A stretch of DNA of 64,000 nucleotides from Bacteroidales bacterium (lineage in GTDB: Bacteria > Bacteroidota > Bacteroidia > Bacteroidales > GCA-2748055), in NCBI GenBank assembly GCA_016936975.1, contig JAFGWU010000062.1, positions 1 to 64,000 on the forward strand. Direction: 5' to 3'. The position numbers and the translations under genes were made by a program. This document shows positions 18,993 to 27,702 of the stretch, piece by piece; the first letter of the stretch is position 1; each line of letters starts with the position of its first letter. The notes under the pieces are model-generated. The model had not been told where the DNA came from. It saw only the letters and a list, made by a program, of their open reading frames with translations, and did no database searches.

Positions 18993-19415
18993 ATGAATTG
19001 TATTCATGTACCGGATCTCTCTTTTATCGATAAAGCAGCCAGGGAATTTTTTTCCCGCGTGGCTAATCAGACTGTGTTTGCTGTTTCAGGTGAGATGGGG
19101 GCAGGGAAAACTACTTTTATCAAGGCGCTATGCAGGGAGCTGGGTGTTTCCCTTACGGTAACCAGTCCCTCCTTTGCCATAATCAATGAATACTTTACTG
19201 ATACCGGAGCGTCTGTATATCATTTTGATCTCTACAGGATAGAAAATCCCAACGAACTGTATGATATGGGTTATGAGGATTATCTCTATTCAGGTGCTTA
19301 CTGCTTTATTGAATGGCCCGAGAAAGCGTGGCATTTAATCCCGGAATATGCCGTGCAGGTGGAAATAAAGGTTATGGAAGATAAATCCCGCAATATAATT
19401 GTTAAGGAGCCTTAA
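18993..19415 (+). CDS. tsaE: tRNA threonylcarbamoyladenosine biosynthesis ATPase TsaE
   Basis: A 140-residue ATPase needed for the t6A37 modification of ANN-decoding tRNAs with TsaB and TsaD. The P-loop GEMGAGKTT lies at 33-41, then the switch-like region TSPSFAIINEY, the Walker B HFDLYRIE and the family motif CFIEWPEKA. It begins 3 bp after porX and may be on the same transcript. The length is normal. Confidence 0.95.
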   Translation: MNCIHVPDLSFIDKAAREFFSRVANQTVFAVSGEMGAGKTTFIKALCRELGVSLTVTSPSFAIINEYFTDTGASVYHFDLYRIENPNELYDMGYEDYLYSGAYCFIEWPEKAWHLIPEYAVQVEIKVMEDKSRNIIVKEP

Positions 19416-19427
19416 TATTTTGCGGAT

Positions 19428-19458
19428 TTGATAATGCAGGGGATTTATAGTATTTTAG
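19428..19458 (+). promoter_or_regulatory. possible promoter of ald
   Basis: TTG (19428-19430), a 20-base spacer, and TATTTTAG (19451-19458) resemble TTG-N19-TAnnTTTG with one mismatch in the -7 box. It lies 26 bases before the ald ATG. The match is imperfect. Confidence 0.35.
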
Positions 19459-19483
19459 GTTACCGGATTTAATATGTGAATTT

Positions 19484-20704
19484 ATGGAAAAACATTCCCG
19501 GAGTTCGTTCAATATTCATAAAGAAGGCCTGATGCCCAAGGAAGAAATCCTTGAAGTGGTCAAGCAGCAAAAAAGTTTGAAGATTGGGGTTCCTAAAGAG
19601 AATCATGCTATTGAAAGCAGGGTACCCCTCACCCCGGAGGCCATTGAAATATTGATTGAGAATGGACATGAGGTCATTCTTGAAAGGGGAGCCGGAAAGG
19701 CTTCAAATTACCCGGATACAGACTATTCCGAAAGGGGTGGATTAATAACCGATGATCGGAAAGAGGTTTTTAATTGTGATCTGCTCCTTAAAATCACACC
19801 ACCCACCCTGCAGGAGATTGAGTGGTTGAAGGAACGGCAAACGCTTATATCCTCTTTCCAGGCTCAAATCCATGAGGATGAAGGATATGTCCGGGGGCTG
19901 ATGAATAAACATGTAACGGCGGTCGCTTTTGAGGAGATTCAGGATGAACATAAATGTTATCCGGTGGTACGAAGTATGAGCAGTATTGCGGGTACCACAG
20001 CCGTTCTGATTGCGGCGGAATATATGAGTAATGTCAGAGGGGGAAAAGGAGTTATGCTGGGGGGCATTTCCGGAATCTCACCAACGGAGGTGGTCATTCT
20101 AGGTGCCGGCACCGTTGCTGAGTATGCCGTGCGGGCAGCCATGGGTCTGGGATCCAACGTTAAAGTTTTTGATCACTCCATTCATCGTTTACGCAGATTA
20201 CAAAGTTCGGTTGGTCAGATGATCCCGACTTCCATTTTTCATCCCAAAGTGATCCAGAAAGCCCTGAGATCCGCCGAGGTTCTTATTGGAGCGATGAGGG
20301 AAAACGAACGGCACTACGGATTTTACATTACAGAAGAGATGGTAAAGGAGATGAAAAGCGGTTCGATCATCATTGATGTCAGTATTGATCATGGTGGTTG
20401 TGTGGAAACTTCAGAGTTGAGAACCCAGGAAGATCCTGTTTTTACAAAGTACGGTGTGGTTCACTATTGTGTACCCAATATTCCTTCCAGGGTTGCCCGG
20501 ACAGCTTCTATTGCGATCAGTAACGTTTTTTCGCCTTTAATCGTAAGTACCGGGCTGACAGGCGGAATTGCGAATCAGCTAAAGGAAGATATCGGTTTCA
20601 GGCATGGCGTATATATTTACAATGGAATACTGACCAATGACATTATTGGGAAACGTTTTGGAATTCCATCAAAAGATATTGACCTTCTGATGGCCGCTTT
20701 TTAA
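19484..20704 (+). CDS. ald: alanine dehydrogenase
   Basis: Catalyses reversible oxidative deamination of L-alanine to pyruvate with NAD. The protein has 406 residues. The N-terminal catalytic part includes IGVPKENHAIESRVPLTP (substrate Arg and Lys side), and AFEEIQDE follows. The NAD-binding Rossmann motif is VVILGAGTVAEYA (about 206-218), and the C-terminal HYCVPNIPSRVARTAS closes the active site. About 30 extra N-terminal residues precede the usual start, a form seen in Bacteroidota. It is related to the transhydrogenase alpha subunit, but the C-terminal signature favours alanine dehydrogenase. Confidence 0.9.
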   Translation: MEKHSRSSFNIHKEGLMPKEEILEVVKQQKSLKIGVPKENHAIESRVPLTPEAIEILIENGHEVILERGAGKASNYPDTDYSERGGLITDDRKEVFNCDLLLKITPPTLQEIEWLKERQTLISSFQAQIHEDEGYVRGLMNKHVTAVAFEEIQDEHKCYPVVRSMSSIAGTTAVLIAAEYMSNVRGGKGVMLGGISGISPTEVVILGAGTVAEYAVRAAMGLGSNVKVFDHSIHRLRRLQSSVGQMIPTSIFHPKVIQKALRSAEVLIGAMRENERHYGFYITEEMVKEMKSGSIIIDVSIDHGGCVETSELRTQEDPVFTKYGVVHYCVPNIPSRVARTASIAISNVFSPLIVSTGLTGGIANQLKEDIGFRHGVYIYNGILTNDIIGKRFGIPSKDIDLLMAAF

Positions 20705-20719
20705 TGTTTTCACAAAGGG

Positions 20720-21265
20720 ATGAAAAAATTTTTCCTTATACTGGTTTCCATGGTTATGATGTCCGGATGTCACGATCAGGAACTGGATATTCTGGAAGGG
20801 GAAATTAATTTGAGCTCACAGCTATTCGGAGTAGGTTCCTATTACCTTTACGGATACAGTTATGGGGAAGCCGATTACATCAAATACAGCTTTCCTTTTT
20901 CAGGCAGTGTGGTTCCGGATTTGATCAATATTCCGTTTAAAAACCCGGACGGAACCATCAGCGCTTCGGGTTTTAATGCTCCTTCCGGCAAAAACGGATT
21001 CAGCCTGCTCGGATCCTTTTCGTCCCTGGATGCGGCACGAGAATTCTACAGGGATTATAAAAATGTTGAACCGGGTCTTGAGTTTATAGTCGACAGCGAC
21101 ACTGTAAAGTTATATCAGGTCTGGCTGCAAAAAACGCAATATGATCATTTTGCAAAGCTGTTAATCATGGATATTAATTTTTTTGATGGTGGTTTGGGTG
21201 AAGATTATATTGTAGCAAACATCGAATATACTTACCAGAACGATGGGACAGGCGTATTTCCTTAA
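20720..21265 (+). CDS. lipoprotein of unknown function
   Basis: A 181-residue predicted lipoprotein; a short hydrophobic leader ends in VMMSGC (Cys17). The mature part has many aromatic residues and repeated Gly-Tyr pairs (GVGSYYLYGYSYGEADY), which suggests a beta structure. I do not recognise a family. It starts 15 bp after ald and ends 67 bp before the symporter gene, both on the same strand, so it may be cotranscribed with ald. No catalytic motif is visible. Confidence 0.75.
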   Translation: MKKFFLILVSMVMMSGCHDQELDILEGEINLSSQLFGVGSYYLYGYSYGEADYIKYSFPFSGSVVPDLINIPFKNPDGTISASGFNAPSGKNGFSLLGSFSSLDAAREFYRDYKNVEPGLEFIVDSDTVKLYQVWLQKTQYDHFAKLLIMDINFFDGGLGEDYIVANIEYTYQNDGTGVFP

Positions 21266-21332
21266 GATGCCTGAATAATTGAATTTTGTTATCTTAGAAC
21301 CCAGTGTTTTTTGTAAAGCATTGCCAGATAAT

Positions 21333-22775
21333 ATGAATTTTACCCTGCTTGGATTTATAATTTATCTAATCATAATCCTTGTTGTCGGATTCCTGACCTT
21401 TCGTCGCAATAAATCCCATCAGGATTTTTTCATTGCTGGCAGGCGATTAAATCCCTGGTTAGTAGCCTTTTCTGAGAGGGCATCCGGAGAGAGCGCCTGG
21501 TTACTGCTTGGCCTTCCGGGCGCCGCATATGCAGCCGGGTTAATAGAATTCTGGACTGCCCTGGGTTGTGTGCTGGGGGTTATTTTCTACTGGTTCTATG
21601 TTGCCCGCGATCTCCGAAACGAATCCGAAAAATACCAGGCCATTACTATACCCGGATTTCTTGCCAACCGTTTCGGGAAAGGGCAATCAGCCATCAGGAT
21701 TCTGGCCACATTTATCATCGTGTTCTTTTATATTTTCTATCTGTCGGCACAGTTCAACGGTGCAGGTAAGATCCTGAGTGTTACTTTCGGGATTGATCAG
21801 ACGGTTGGCATGATTATCGGTGCCGGGGTGATTATTTTTTACACCATGATGGGTGGTTTTTTTGCAGTGGCATGGACCGATATGATTCAGGGAATCATAA
21901 TGATTGGTGCGCTCATCATCCTTCCGCTGGCTGGATTTCTGGAATTAACAGAACAGGAGACAGCTGTCCCTCACTTTAATAACCTCCTGAATGAAGGGGG
22001 TTTAAAGCTGACCTCCCTTACTGGCGGAGCAAAGGGATGGACTGCTGCAGCACTGATTATAAGTGGTCTAAGCTGGGCTTTCGGATACATGGGCCAACCG
22101 CATCTGCTGACAAGGTTCATGTCAATAAATGAATCAAAAAATATTAAACTATCCAGGCGTATTGCCATAGCATGGGTATTGCCCGCCTTTGCGGGAGCCA
22201 TCATGATTGGGTTGCTGGGAGCAGCCCTTTACGGACAGGGACGATTTGATGATATAGAAAAGATCATGCCACATATGGCCGTACAGCTTTTGCCGGCCTG
22301 GATTGCCGGCATCCTTGTCAGTGGGGCCATTGCAGCCATGATGTCAACAGCCGACAGCCAGCTCCTGGTTATCAGCTCTTCTGTTATTGAAGATTTTTTT
22401 CATCAGACACTGGGAAAGGATGTCAGTGATATCTTTCTCCTGAAGGCCAGCCGTATGATTACTATCATCATCGGTTTAACAGGTTTCATTATCGGGGTGG
22501 CTTCCGATAAATTGATTTTTTCAATGGTTTCATATGCATGGGCAGGTCTGGGGGCCTCATTCGGCCCCGTTTTATTACTGATCCTCAAATGGAAAAAGGT
22601 TACACGCCAGGGCGTGCAGGCAGGATTGATTACAGGATTTCTGACCACTGTGATCTGGTCGGAAATTAAGGTACTGGACCAATGGATCAGTGTAAGATTT
22701 GTTTCATTCATGATCTCATTGCTTGTTGTTTTTGCAGTAAGCAGGTTAACTTTTAAAACCCCGGAGCGGAGATGA
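21333..22775 (+). CDS. sodium/solute symporter, SSS family (proline-type)
   Basis: A 480-residue inner-membrane protein with about 13 hydrophobic helices. The SSS signature is present: DFFIAGRRLNPWLVAFSERASGESAW is the first conserved loop, YTMMGGFFAVAWTDMIQG the core, and AIAAMMSTADSQLLVISS the sodium-site helix. The closest characterised type by motif is PutP, the sodium/proline symporter, but SSS substrates cannot be read safely from sequence. The ATG at 21333 was preferred to an upstream TTG because it directly precedes the first helix. It overlaps waaA by 4 bp (ATGA). Confidence 0.88.
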   Translation: MNFTLLGFIIYLIIILVVGFLTFRRNKSHQDFFIAGRRLNPWLVAFSERASGESAWLLLGLPGAAYAAGLIEFWTALGCVLGVIFYWFYVARDLRNESEKYQAITIPGFLANRFGKGQSAIRILATFIIVFFYIFYLSAQFNGAGKILSVTFGIDQTVGMIIGAGVIIFYTMMGGFFAVAWTDMIQGIIMIGALIILPLAGFLELTEQETAVPHFNNLLNEGGLKLTSLTGGAKGWTAAALIISGLSWAFGYMGQPHLLTRFMSINESKNIKLSRRIAIAWVLPAFAGAIMIGLLGAALYGQGRFDDIEKIMPHMAVQLLPAWIAGILVSGAIAAMMSTADSQLLVISSSVIEDFFHQTLGKDVSDIFLLKASRMITIIIGLTGFIIGVASDKLIFSMVSYAWAGLGASFGPVLLLILKWKKVTRQGVQAGLITGFLTTVIWSEIKVLDQWISVRFVSFMISLLVVFAVSRLTFKTPERR

Positions 22776-24004
22776 AATGGCTTTATGATGCAGGGATCAG
22801 GTTCTATTGGCTTGGGATTGTTATTTCTTCAGCCTGGAACAGAAAAGCGAGGATCTGGCTTAATGGCAGGAAAGGCTGGTACGCATTATTATGGAACCGG
22901 TTTCAGGATGACGACCGGGTGATATGGTTTCATTGTGCCTCACTCGGAGAATTTGAACAGGGAAGACCGGTCATTGAAATGACCAGGGAGCGACTGGCCC
23001 GGATAAAAATAGTGCTTACGTTCTCATCCCCTTCCGGATTTGAGAAGAGAAAGCATTATGAGGGGGCAGATTTTGTGTGTTACTTGCCCCTGGATACCAG
23101 AAAAAATGCACGAAAATTTATTCAATCCATCCCATTGAAATGTGCCGTGTTTGTTAAATACGAATTCTGGTACCATTATCTGAGCACCCTCAAAAAAAGG
23201 GACATCCCCCTGTTCCTTGTTTCCGGTATTTTTCGCAGGGAACAGATTTTCTTCAAATGGTATGGCGCATGGTACCGGCGATTTTTGAACAGCTTTTCCC
23301 ATTTCTTTGTGCAGGGGGAAAAGTCCAAACAACTGCTGAACCAGTACGGATTTGATAACGTTACCGTTGCCGGGGATACACGGTTCGACAGGGTGGTGAA
23401 GGTTGCGGGGACGAATTACCGGAATGCGTTTCTGGAAGATTTCTCGGGAAGAGGTAAGGTAATTATTGCCGGGAGTACCTGGGATGCCGATGAAAAATTA
23501 CTTCAGGAGGCCTATCGAAATTTACCGGGTGATTACATGTGGATAATTGCTCCTCATGAATTATCGGATGCGCACCTCAGGAGATTGAAGAACACGTTCG
23601 AAGATTCTTTATTATTTACAGATATTGAGAAAAGTCCGGATAATGATGCACGGGTGATCATCGTTGATACGATCGGACAGCTCTCCTTTCTTTACCGGTA
23701 CGGGACCGTTGCCTTTATCGGTGGCGGATTCGGAAAAGGGATTCACAATATTCTTGAAGCTGCGGCCTATGGTCTGCCGGTAATCTTCGGACCCCGTTAT
23801 GAAAAATTCCAGGAAGCGTCGGAACTGATTAAAGTGGGAGGGGCCTTCCCGGTCCAGGATGGGTTTGAACTGGTGTCGGCTTTCCGAAATCTGTTCGAAA
23901 ACCCCATTAACCTCAGGACCTCATCGGAACGTTGTCGTAATTACGTGCTGAGCCATACAGGGGCTTCATCCCTGGTCGTCGAAAAGCTGGAAGAATACTT
24001 CTGA
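22772..24004 (+). CDS. waaA: 3-deoxy-D-manno-octulosonic acid (Kdo) transferase
   Basis: Transfers Kdo to lipid A precursors, facing the cytoplasm. The protein has 410 residues. The GT30 signature is seen: FHCASLGEFEQG (acceptor-side Glu), KYEFWYHYL, VSGIFRREQIFFKWYG, and the C-terminal donor-binding AFIGGGFGKGIHNILEAAAYG. An N-terminal hydrophobic anchor precedes these. The start overlaps the stop of the symporter gene. This gene shows that the organism makes lipid A with Kdo. Confidence 0.95.
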   Translation: MKWLYDAGIRFYWLGIVISSAWNRKARIWLNGRKGWYALLWNRFQDDDRVIWFHCASLGEFEQGRPVIEMTRERLARIKIVLTFSSPSGFEKRKHYEGADFVCYLPLDTRKNARKFIQSIPLKCAVFVKYEFWYHYLSTLKKRDIPLFLVSGIFRREQIFFKWYGAWYRRFLNSFSHFFVQGEKSKQLLNQYGFDNVTVAGDTRFDRVVKVAGTNYRNAFLEDFSGRGKVIIAGSTWDADEKLLQEAYRNLPGDYMWIIAPHELSDAHLRRLKNTFEDSLLFTDIEKSPDNDARVIIVDTIGQLSFLYRYGTVAFIGGGFGKGIHNILEAAAYGLPVIFGPRYEKFQEASELIKVGGAFPVQDGFELVSAFRNLFENPINLRTSSERCRNYVLSHTGASSLVVEKLEEYF

Positions 24005-24026
24005 AAAGCATGGATGCAGACGGAGG

Positions 24027-24121
24027 ATTTCTGCCACTCTTCAGGAGTCCCAACCTTGATCTGGTTCAGCCATGTAAATGAATTGATTAAGGCAATAACC
24101 CGGCCGGGTGGCTGCAGAAAT
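24027..24121. ncRNA. candidate structured RNA element (unassigned)
   Basis: ATTTCTGC (24027-24034) pairs perfectly with GCAGAAAT (24114-24121) around an 80-base interior. The interior holds a short ACTC/GAGT hairpin, an AACC/GGTT hairpin and the 12-bp palindrome ACCCGGCCGGGT (24098-24109). A U-run is absent, so it is not a plain terminator. It lies just behind waaA, and the strand is unknown. I cannot match it to a named RNA family. Confidence 0.25.
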
Positions 24122-24437
24122 ATTAATCCTAAAGAACAATAAATCAATTATATAATAGATTTTTACATCCCTGTTTGCCCCTAGATTCTTTCATATTACT
24201 GAATACTATGAAGTTAAATGAGGGGTTAATTTTTTGTTAATAAAAACAGAAGATTCCTGCGAAAGTGGATTGGGTTTTTGTTCTAACTTCATTCACCGAA
24301 AATTGAGATAACTAATCCTTTTCTCTCACCTTTTTATTCTTAATTAACGTGAAATTGAAAAGGGGGTTGTTTTCTCTTTCTTGAAAGGGTTTGAATACTT
24401 ACAATATTGATATTTAGGCAAGTAAGAGCTGTTAATA

Positions 24438-24467
24438 TTGAGTGGTCAATGTTGATAAGTACCTTTG
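24438..24467 (+). promoter_or_regulatory. promoter of nrdJ
   Basis: TTG at 24438-24440, exactly 19 bases, then TACCTTTG at 24460-24467. This is a full match to the Bacteroidota consensus TTG-N19-TAnnTTTG. It predicts a leader of about 80 bases before the ATG at 24556. Confidence 0.7.
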
Positions 24468-24555
24468 CGGCAAGCCGGTTCAATTACTAAATTGTTCAAG
24501 TATTGACCGGTGCCCGGTGTAATGACTGACGAGTAACTCATAAAATTTGAACGGC

Positions 24556-27168
24556 ATGGCAGAAAAGGCATCTTCGCAGAAGAATTTATCTTTTAAAGAG
24601 GTTTCAATCAAAACAGCACATGATTTGAACCAGGAAAAGACGCATGTAAAAAGCACATATTCTTTTGAAGAAGCATATGAAGCTTCGCTTGAGTATTTTA
24701 AGGGAGATGCCCTTGCCGCCAGGGTATGGGTCAGCAAGTACGCATTAAAGGATTCTTATGGGAATATTTATGAGAGAACCCCCGATGATATGCATAAAAG
24801 GCTTGCCCGTGAAATAGGGAGGATTGAAATGCAATATCCCAATCCGGTTTCATTTGAGGAGCTTTATGATTTGATGAGTCACTTCCGGTATATCGTACCG
24901 CAGGGTTCTCCGATGACGGGCATCGGCAATAATTTTCAAATAGCAAGCCTTTCCAACTGTTTTGTTATCGGTCATGATGGACCATCAGACTCTTACGGTG
25001 GCATCATGAAGATTGATCAGGAGCAGGTTCAGTTGATGAAAAGACGCGGCGGCGTGGGGCATGATCTTTCCCACATTCGTCCGACCGGAAGCCCGGTATT
25101 GAACAGTGCCCTTACCTCAACAGGGGTTGTTCCTTTTATGGAGCGCTATTCCAATTCCACCCGTGAAGTGGCCCAGGATGGCAGGAGAGGGGCTTTAATG
25201 CTGAGTATATCAATCAAACATCCCGATGCCGAGCGATTTATTGATGCAAAGATGGACTCTGGAAAAGTGACCGGAGCCAATATCTCCGTAAAGATTGATA
25301 ACGATTTCATGCAGGCTGTGGTGGACGGCAAGATGTACAGGCAGCAATATCCTGTTAACTCGGAGAATCCAAAATATACGCAGGAGATCGATGCACGGGA
25401 GCTCTGGGGAAAGATTATTCATAATGCCTGGAAATCTGCCGAGCCGGGGGTATTGTTCTGGGATACGATCCTCAATGAATCTGTTGCAGACTGCTATGCT
25501 GACAGGGGATTCAAAACAACATCCACAAATCCCTGCGGGGAAATACCACTTTGTCCTTATGACAGTTGCAGATTGTTGGCCATTAACCTCTACAGTTACG
25601 TGGAGGAACCGTTTACCAGGAAAGCCAAATTTAACTGGGAGAAATTTAAAAAGCACGTGGGCCTGGCACAGCGGATTATGGATGATATCATTGATTTGGA
25701 GCTCGAAAAAGTGGATGCCATTCTTCAAAAAATTGAATCGGATCCTGAAGACCGGGAGATCAAGCAGGTGGAACTGAATCTCTGGGAAAATATCAGGCGC
25801 AAAGCAATTGAAGGGAGAAGGACCGGTGTCGGTATTACGGCAGAAGGAGACATGCTTGCGGCTCTGGGTTTAAGGTACGGCAGTGAGAATGGCATCGACT
25901 TCTCTATAGAGGTGCATAAAACCCTGGCCCTGGAAGCTTATCGATCCTCCGTAAAGCTGGCAGAGGAGCGTGGGGCTTTTACGGTTTTTGATTACAGAAA
26001 GGAGAAGGATAATCCGTTTGTGAAAAGGCTCGCAAACGAGGATCCCCGGTTGATCGAGGATATGCAAAAGTTCGGCAGAAGAAATATTTCACTGCTTACC
26101 ATTGCACCAACCGGGACCACGAGCCTGATGACCCAGACCACATCTGGTATTGAACCGGTCTTCATGCCTGTTTACAAACGGCGGCGGAAGGTCAATCCCA
26201 ATGAGAAGGAAGCAACCGTGAACTTTATCGATGAGGTAGGGGATAGCTGGGAGGAGTATAATGTGTTCCACCATAAGTTCCTAACATGGCTCGAGGTGAA
26301 CAATATGGATGCCGAAGAAGTACAGAAATTTGATGATGAAGATATTAACAAACTTGTCGAACAGTCCCCATATTTTAAGGCTAGCTCCAATGATGTGGAT
26401 TGGATGCAAAAGGTGAAGATGCAGGGAGAAATACAAAAATGGGTCGACCATTCCATCAGTGTCACCATAAACCTGCCTTCCGAGGTAAAGGAAGACCTGG
26501 TCGGTGACCTTTATGTAACGGCATGGAAGAGCGGCTGTAAAGGTGTTACCGTCTATCGTGCCGGATCCAGGGCAGGGGTATTGCTTACCAACGATAAAAA
26601 AAGCGAGGATGCTCCGCCATTTCCCAGAAAACGTCCGAGAGAGCTGGATGCAGATATTCTGAGATTTAAAAATAATGATGAGGACTGGATTGCATTTATC
26701 GGGCTGATTGACGGCAGACCCTATGAAATTTTCACCGGTCTGAAGGAGGACGACACATTCCCCATTCCAAAAAAGGTTACCAAGGGTAAGATTATCAAGA
26801 CAAAGGTCGAAAACGGAGAAACCAGATACGATTTTCACTATATCGACAAATATGGATACAAGGTTACCATGGGGGGGTTATCACACCAGTTTAACTGCGA
26901 GTTCTGGAATTATGCCAAGCTTATATCGGGTGTACTAAGACACGGAATGCCCGTGGTAGATGCTGTGAACCTTGTTTCTTCCCTTCACCTGGATAATGAT
27001 ACCATAAACAACTGGACTGCCGGGGTTACCAGGGCACTTAAGAAATATATTCCCGACGGAACAAAGGCCAAGGGAGGACAAAGATGTCATGAATGCAATT
27101 CCACAAACCTGGTTTACCAGGAGGGATGCCTTATCTGTACCGATTGCGGATCTTCACGATGCGGATAA
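24556..27168 (+). CDS. nrdJ: adenosylcobalamin-dependent (class II) ribonucleotide reductase
   Basis: Reduces ribonucleotides to deoxyribonucleotides using B12 as radical source, without oxygen. The protein has 870 residues. Active-site cysteines are in SNCFV (Cys135) and NPCGE (Cys327). The segment QVQLMKRRGGVGHDLSHIRP and the C-terminal cysteine-rich tail (CHECNSTN ... CLICTDCGSS) are typical for long NrdJ proteins; the tail cysteines re-reduce the active site. The start is the ATG at 24556 rather than TTG three codons earlier. Other RNR classes are not in the window. A terminator follows 20 bp downstream. Confidence 0.95.
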   Translation: MAEKASSQKNLSFKEVSIKTAHDLNQEKTHVKSTYSFEEAYEASLEYFKGDALAARVWVSKYALKDSYGNIYERTPDDMHKRLAREIGRIEMQYPNPVSFEELYDLMSHFRYIVPQGSPMTGIGNNFQIASLSNCFVIGHDGPSDSYGGIMKIDQEQVQLMKRRGGVGHDLSHIRPTGSPVLNSALTSTGVVPFMERYSNSTREVAQDGRRGALMLSISIKHPDAERFIDAKMDSGKVTGANISVKIDNDFMQAVVDGKMYRQQYPVNSENPKYTQEIDARELWGKIIHNAWKSAEPGVLFWDTILNESVADCYADRGFKTTSTNPCGEIPLCPYDSCRLLAINLYSYVEEPFTRKAKFNWEKFKKHVGLAQRIMDDIIDLELEKVDAILQKIESDPEDREIKQVELNLWENIRRKAIEGRRTGVGITAEGDMLAALGLRYGSENGIDFSIEVHKTLALEAYRSSVKLAEERGAFTVFDYRKEKDNPFVKRLANEDPRLIEDMQKFGRRNISLLTIAPTGTTSLMTQTTSGIEPVFMPVYKRRRKVNPNEKEATVNFIDEVGDSWEEYNVFHHKFLTWLEVNNMDAEEVQKFDDEDINKLVEQSPYFKASSNDVDWMQKVKMQGEIQKWVDHSISVTINLPSEVKEDLVGDLYVTAWKSGCKGVTVYRAGSRAGVLLTNDKKSEDAPPFPRKRPRELDADILRFKNNDEDWIAFIGLIDGRPYEIFTGLKEDDTFPIPKKVTKGKIIKTKVENGETRYDFHYIDKYGYKVTMGGLSHQFNCEFWNYAKLISGVLRHGMPVVDAVNLVSSLHLDNDTINNWTAGVTRALKKYIPDGTKAKGGQRCHECNSTNLVYQEGCLICTDCGSSRCG

Positions 27169-27188
27169 TTCATCCTGAAATAATAAAA

Positions 27189-27220
27189 AATCCCGGGCAA
27201 AACTGACCGGGATTTTTTTT
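27189..27220. terminator. terminator between nrdJ and the DUF6249-like gene
   Basis: AATCCCGG (27189-27196) pairs with CCGGGATT (27207-27214) around a 10-base loop. A run of Ts follows on the plus strand, and a matching A-run lies on the left side. It can therefore end transcription in both directions between two convergent genes. Confidence 0.9.
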
Positions 27221-27233
27221 GATGTAACACGTA

Positions 27234-27569
27234 TCACTTATTTTCCGGGGCATTCCGGGTAATCAAATAGGCGATTAATAAACCCAGACCGCCAAATAAA
27301 AGTATTGGTGCAAAATAGGCGGTCACTTCAGATAATTCAGTAAAGGCTTCCAGAAGGCTTCCGACAAATACACCAATCCCGGTACCTATGATGAGCAGGG
27401 CCCATTTAAGGATACTGTAAACCCCTGGTTTTCCGCTTATGAAATCTTTTGGACTCATTCCTTTTTCAATCATTGCCATCCTCTCTCGGTTTCGCGCGGT
27501 GATTATGACAAATACGATTCCAAAAATCATGGCAAAAAACATTATCGGAATAAAAATTTCTGTTCTCAT
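27234..27569 (-). CDS. small membrane protein, DUF6249-like
   Basis: A 111-residue protein with an N-terminal helix (IFIPIMFFAMIFGIVFVIITA), a short cytoplasmic loop MIEKGMSPKDF and two further hydrophobic segments. The Arg-Glu-Arg-Met-Ala-Met-Ile-Glu-Lys-Gly block before the loop is a hallmark of DUF6249-type Bacteroidota proteins, whose function is unknown. It is monocistronic, convergent with nrdJ and divergent from the decarboxylase gene. Confidence 0.75.
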   Translation of the reverse strand: MRTEIFIPIMFFAMIFGIVFVIITARNRERMAMIEKGMSPKDFISGKPGVYSILKWALLIIGTGIGVFVGSLLEAFTELSEVTAYFAPILLFGGLGLLIAYLITRNAPENK

Positions 27570-27702
27570 AGTATAAAATTTGAATTAAGCATTTTCTATC
27601 TGATGGTTTGACGCTTCTTATTATCCCCATGTTACAGATTGAATCGTTAATTTATTCATATTTGTAAAAAAAATAGTAAATTTTTAAGCTCAGTTTCCTG
27701 TT

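Larger units (their letters stand above)
24005..24555. other. 550-bp non-coding stretch before nrdJ
   Basis: No gene could be supported here. 24027-24121 can fold as a paired domain (listed separately). 24130-24430 is AT-rich with no recognised structure. 24438-24467 is a promoter. 24475-24510 can form an imperfect hairpin (CCGGTTCAAT against ATTGACCGG) in the predicted nrdJ leader. No cobalamin riboswitch core could be identified. Confidence 0.6.

Noticed and set aside
23941-24147. Leftward 68-codon ORF over the end of waaA
   Set aside because: About a third lies antisense to waaA, no family is recognised, and the paired block explains the area as well; kept only as a structured-RNA candidate.
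24005-24555. Cobalamin or TPP riboswitch before nrdJ
   Set aside because: Short resemblances (CAGGAG near ACC; CTTGATCTGG) occur, but the conserved core boxes are absent or in the wrong order, and the block lies upstream of the nrdJ promoter.
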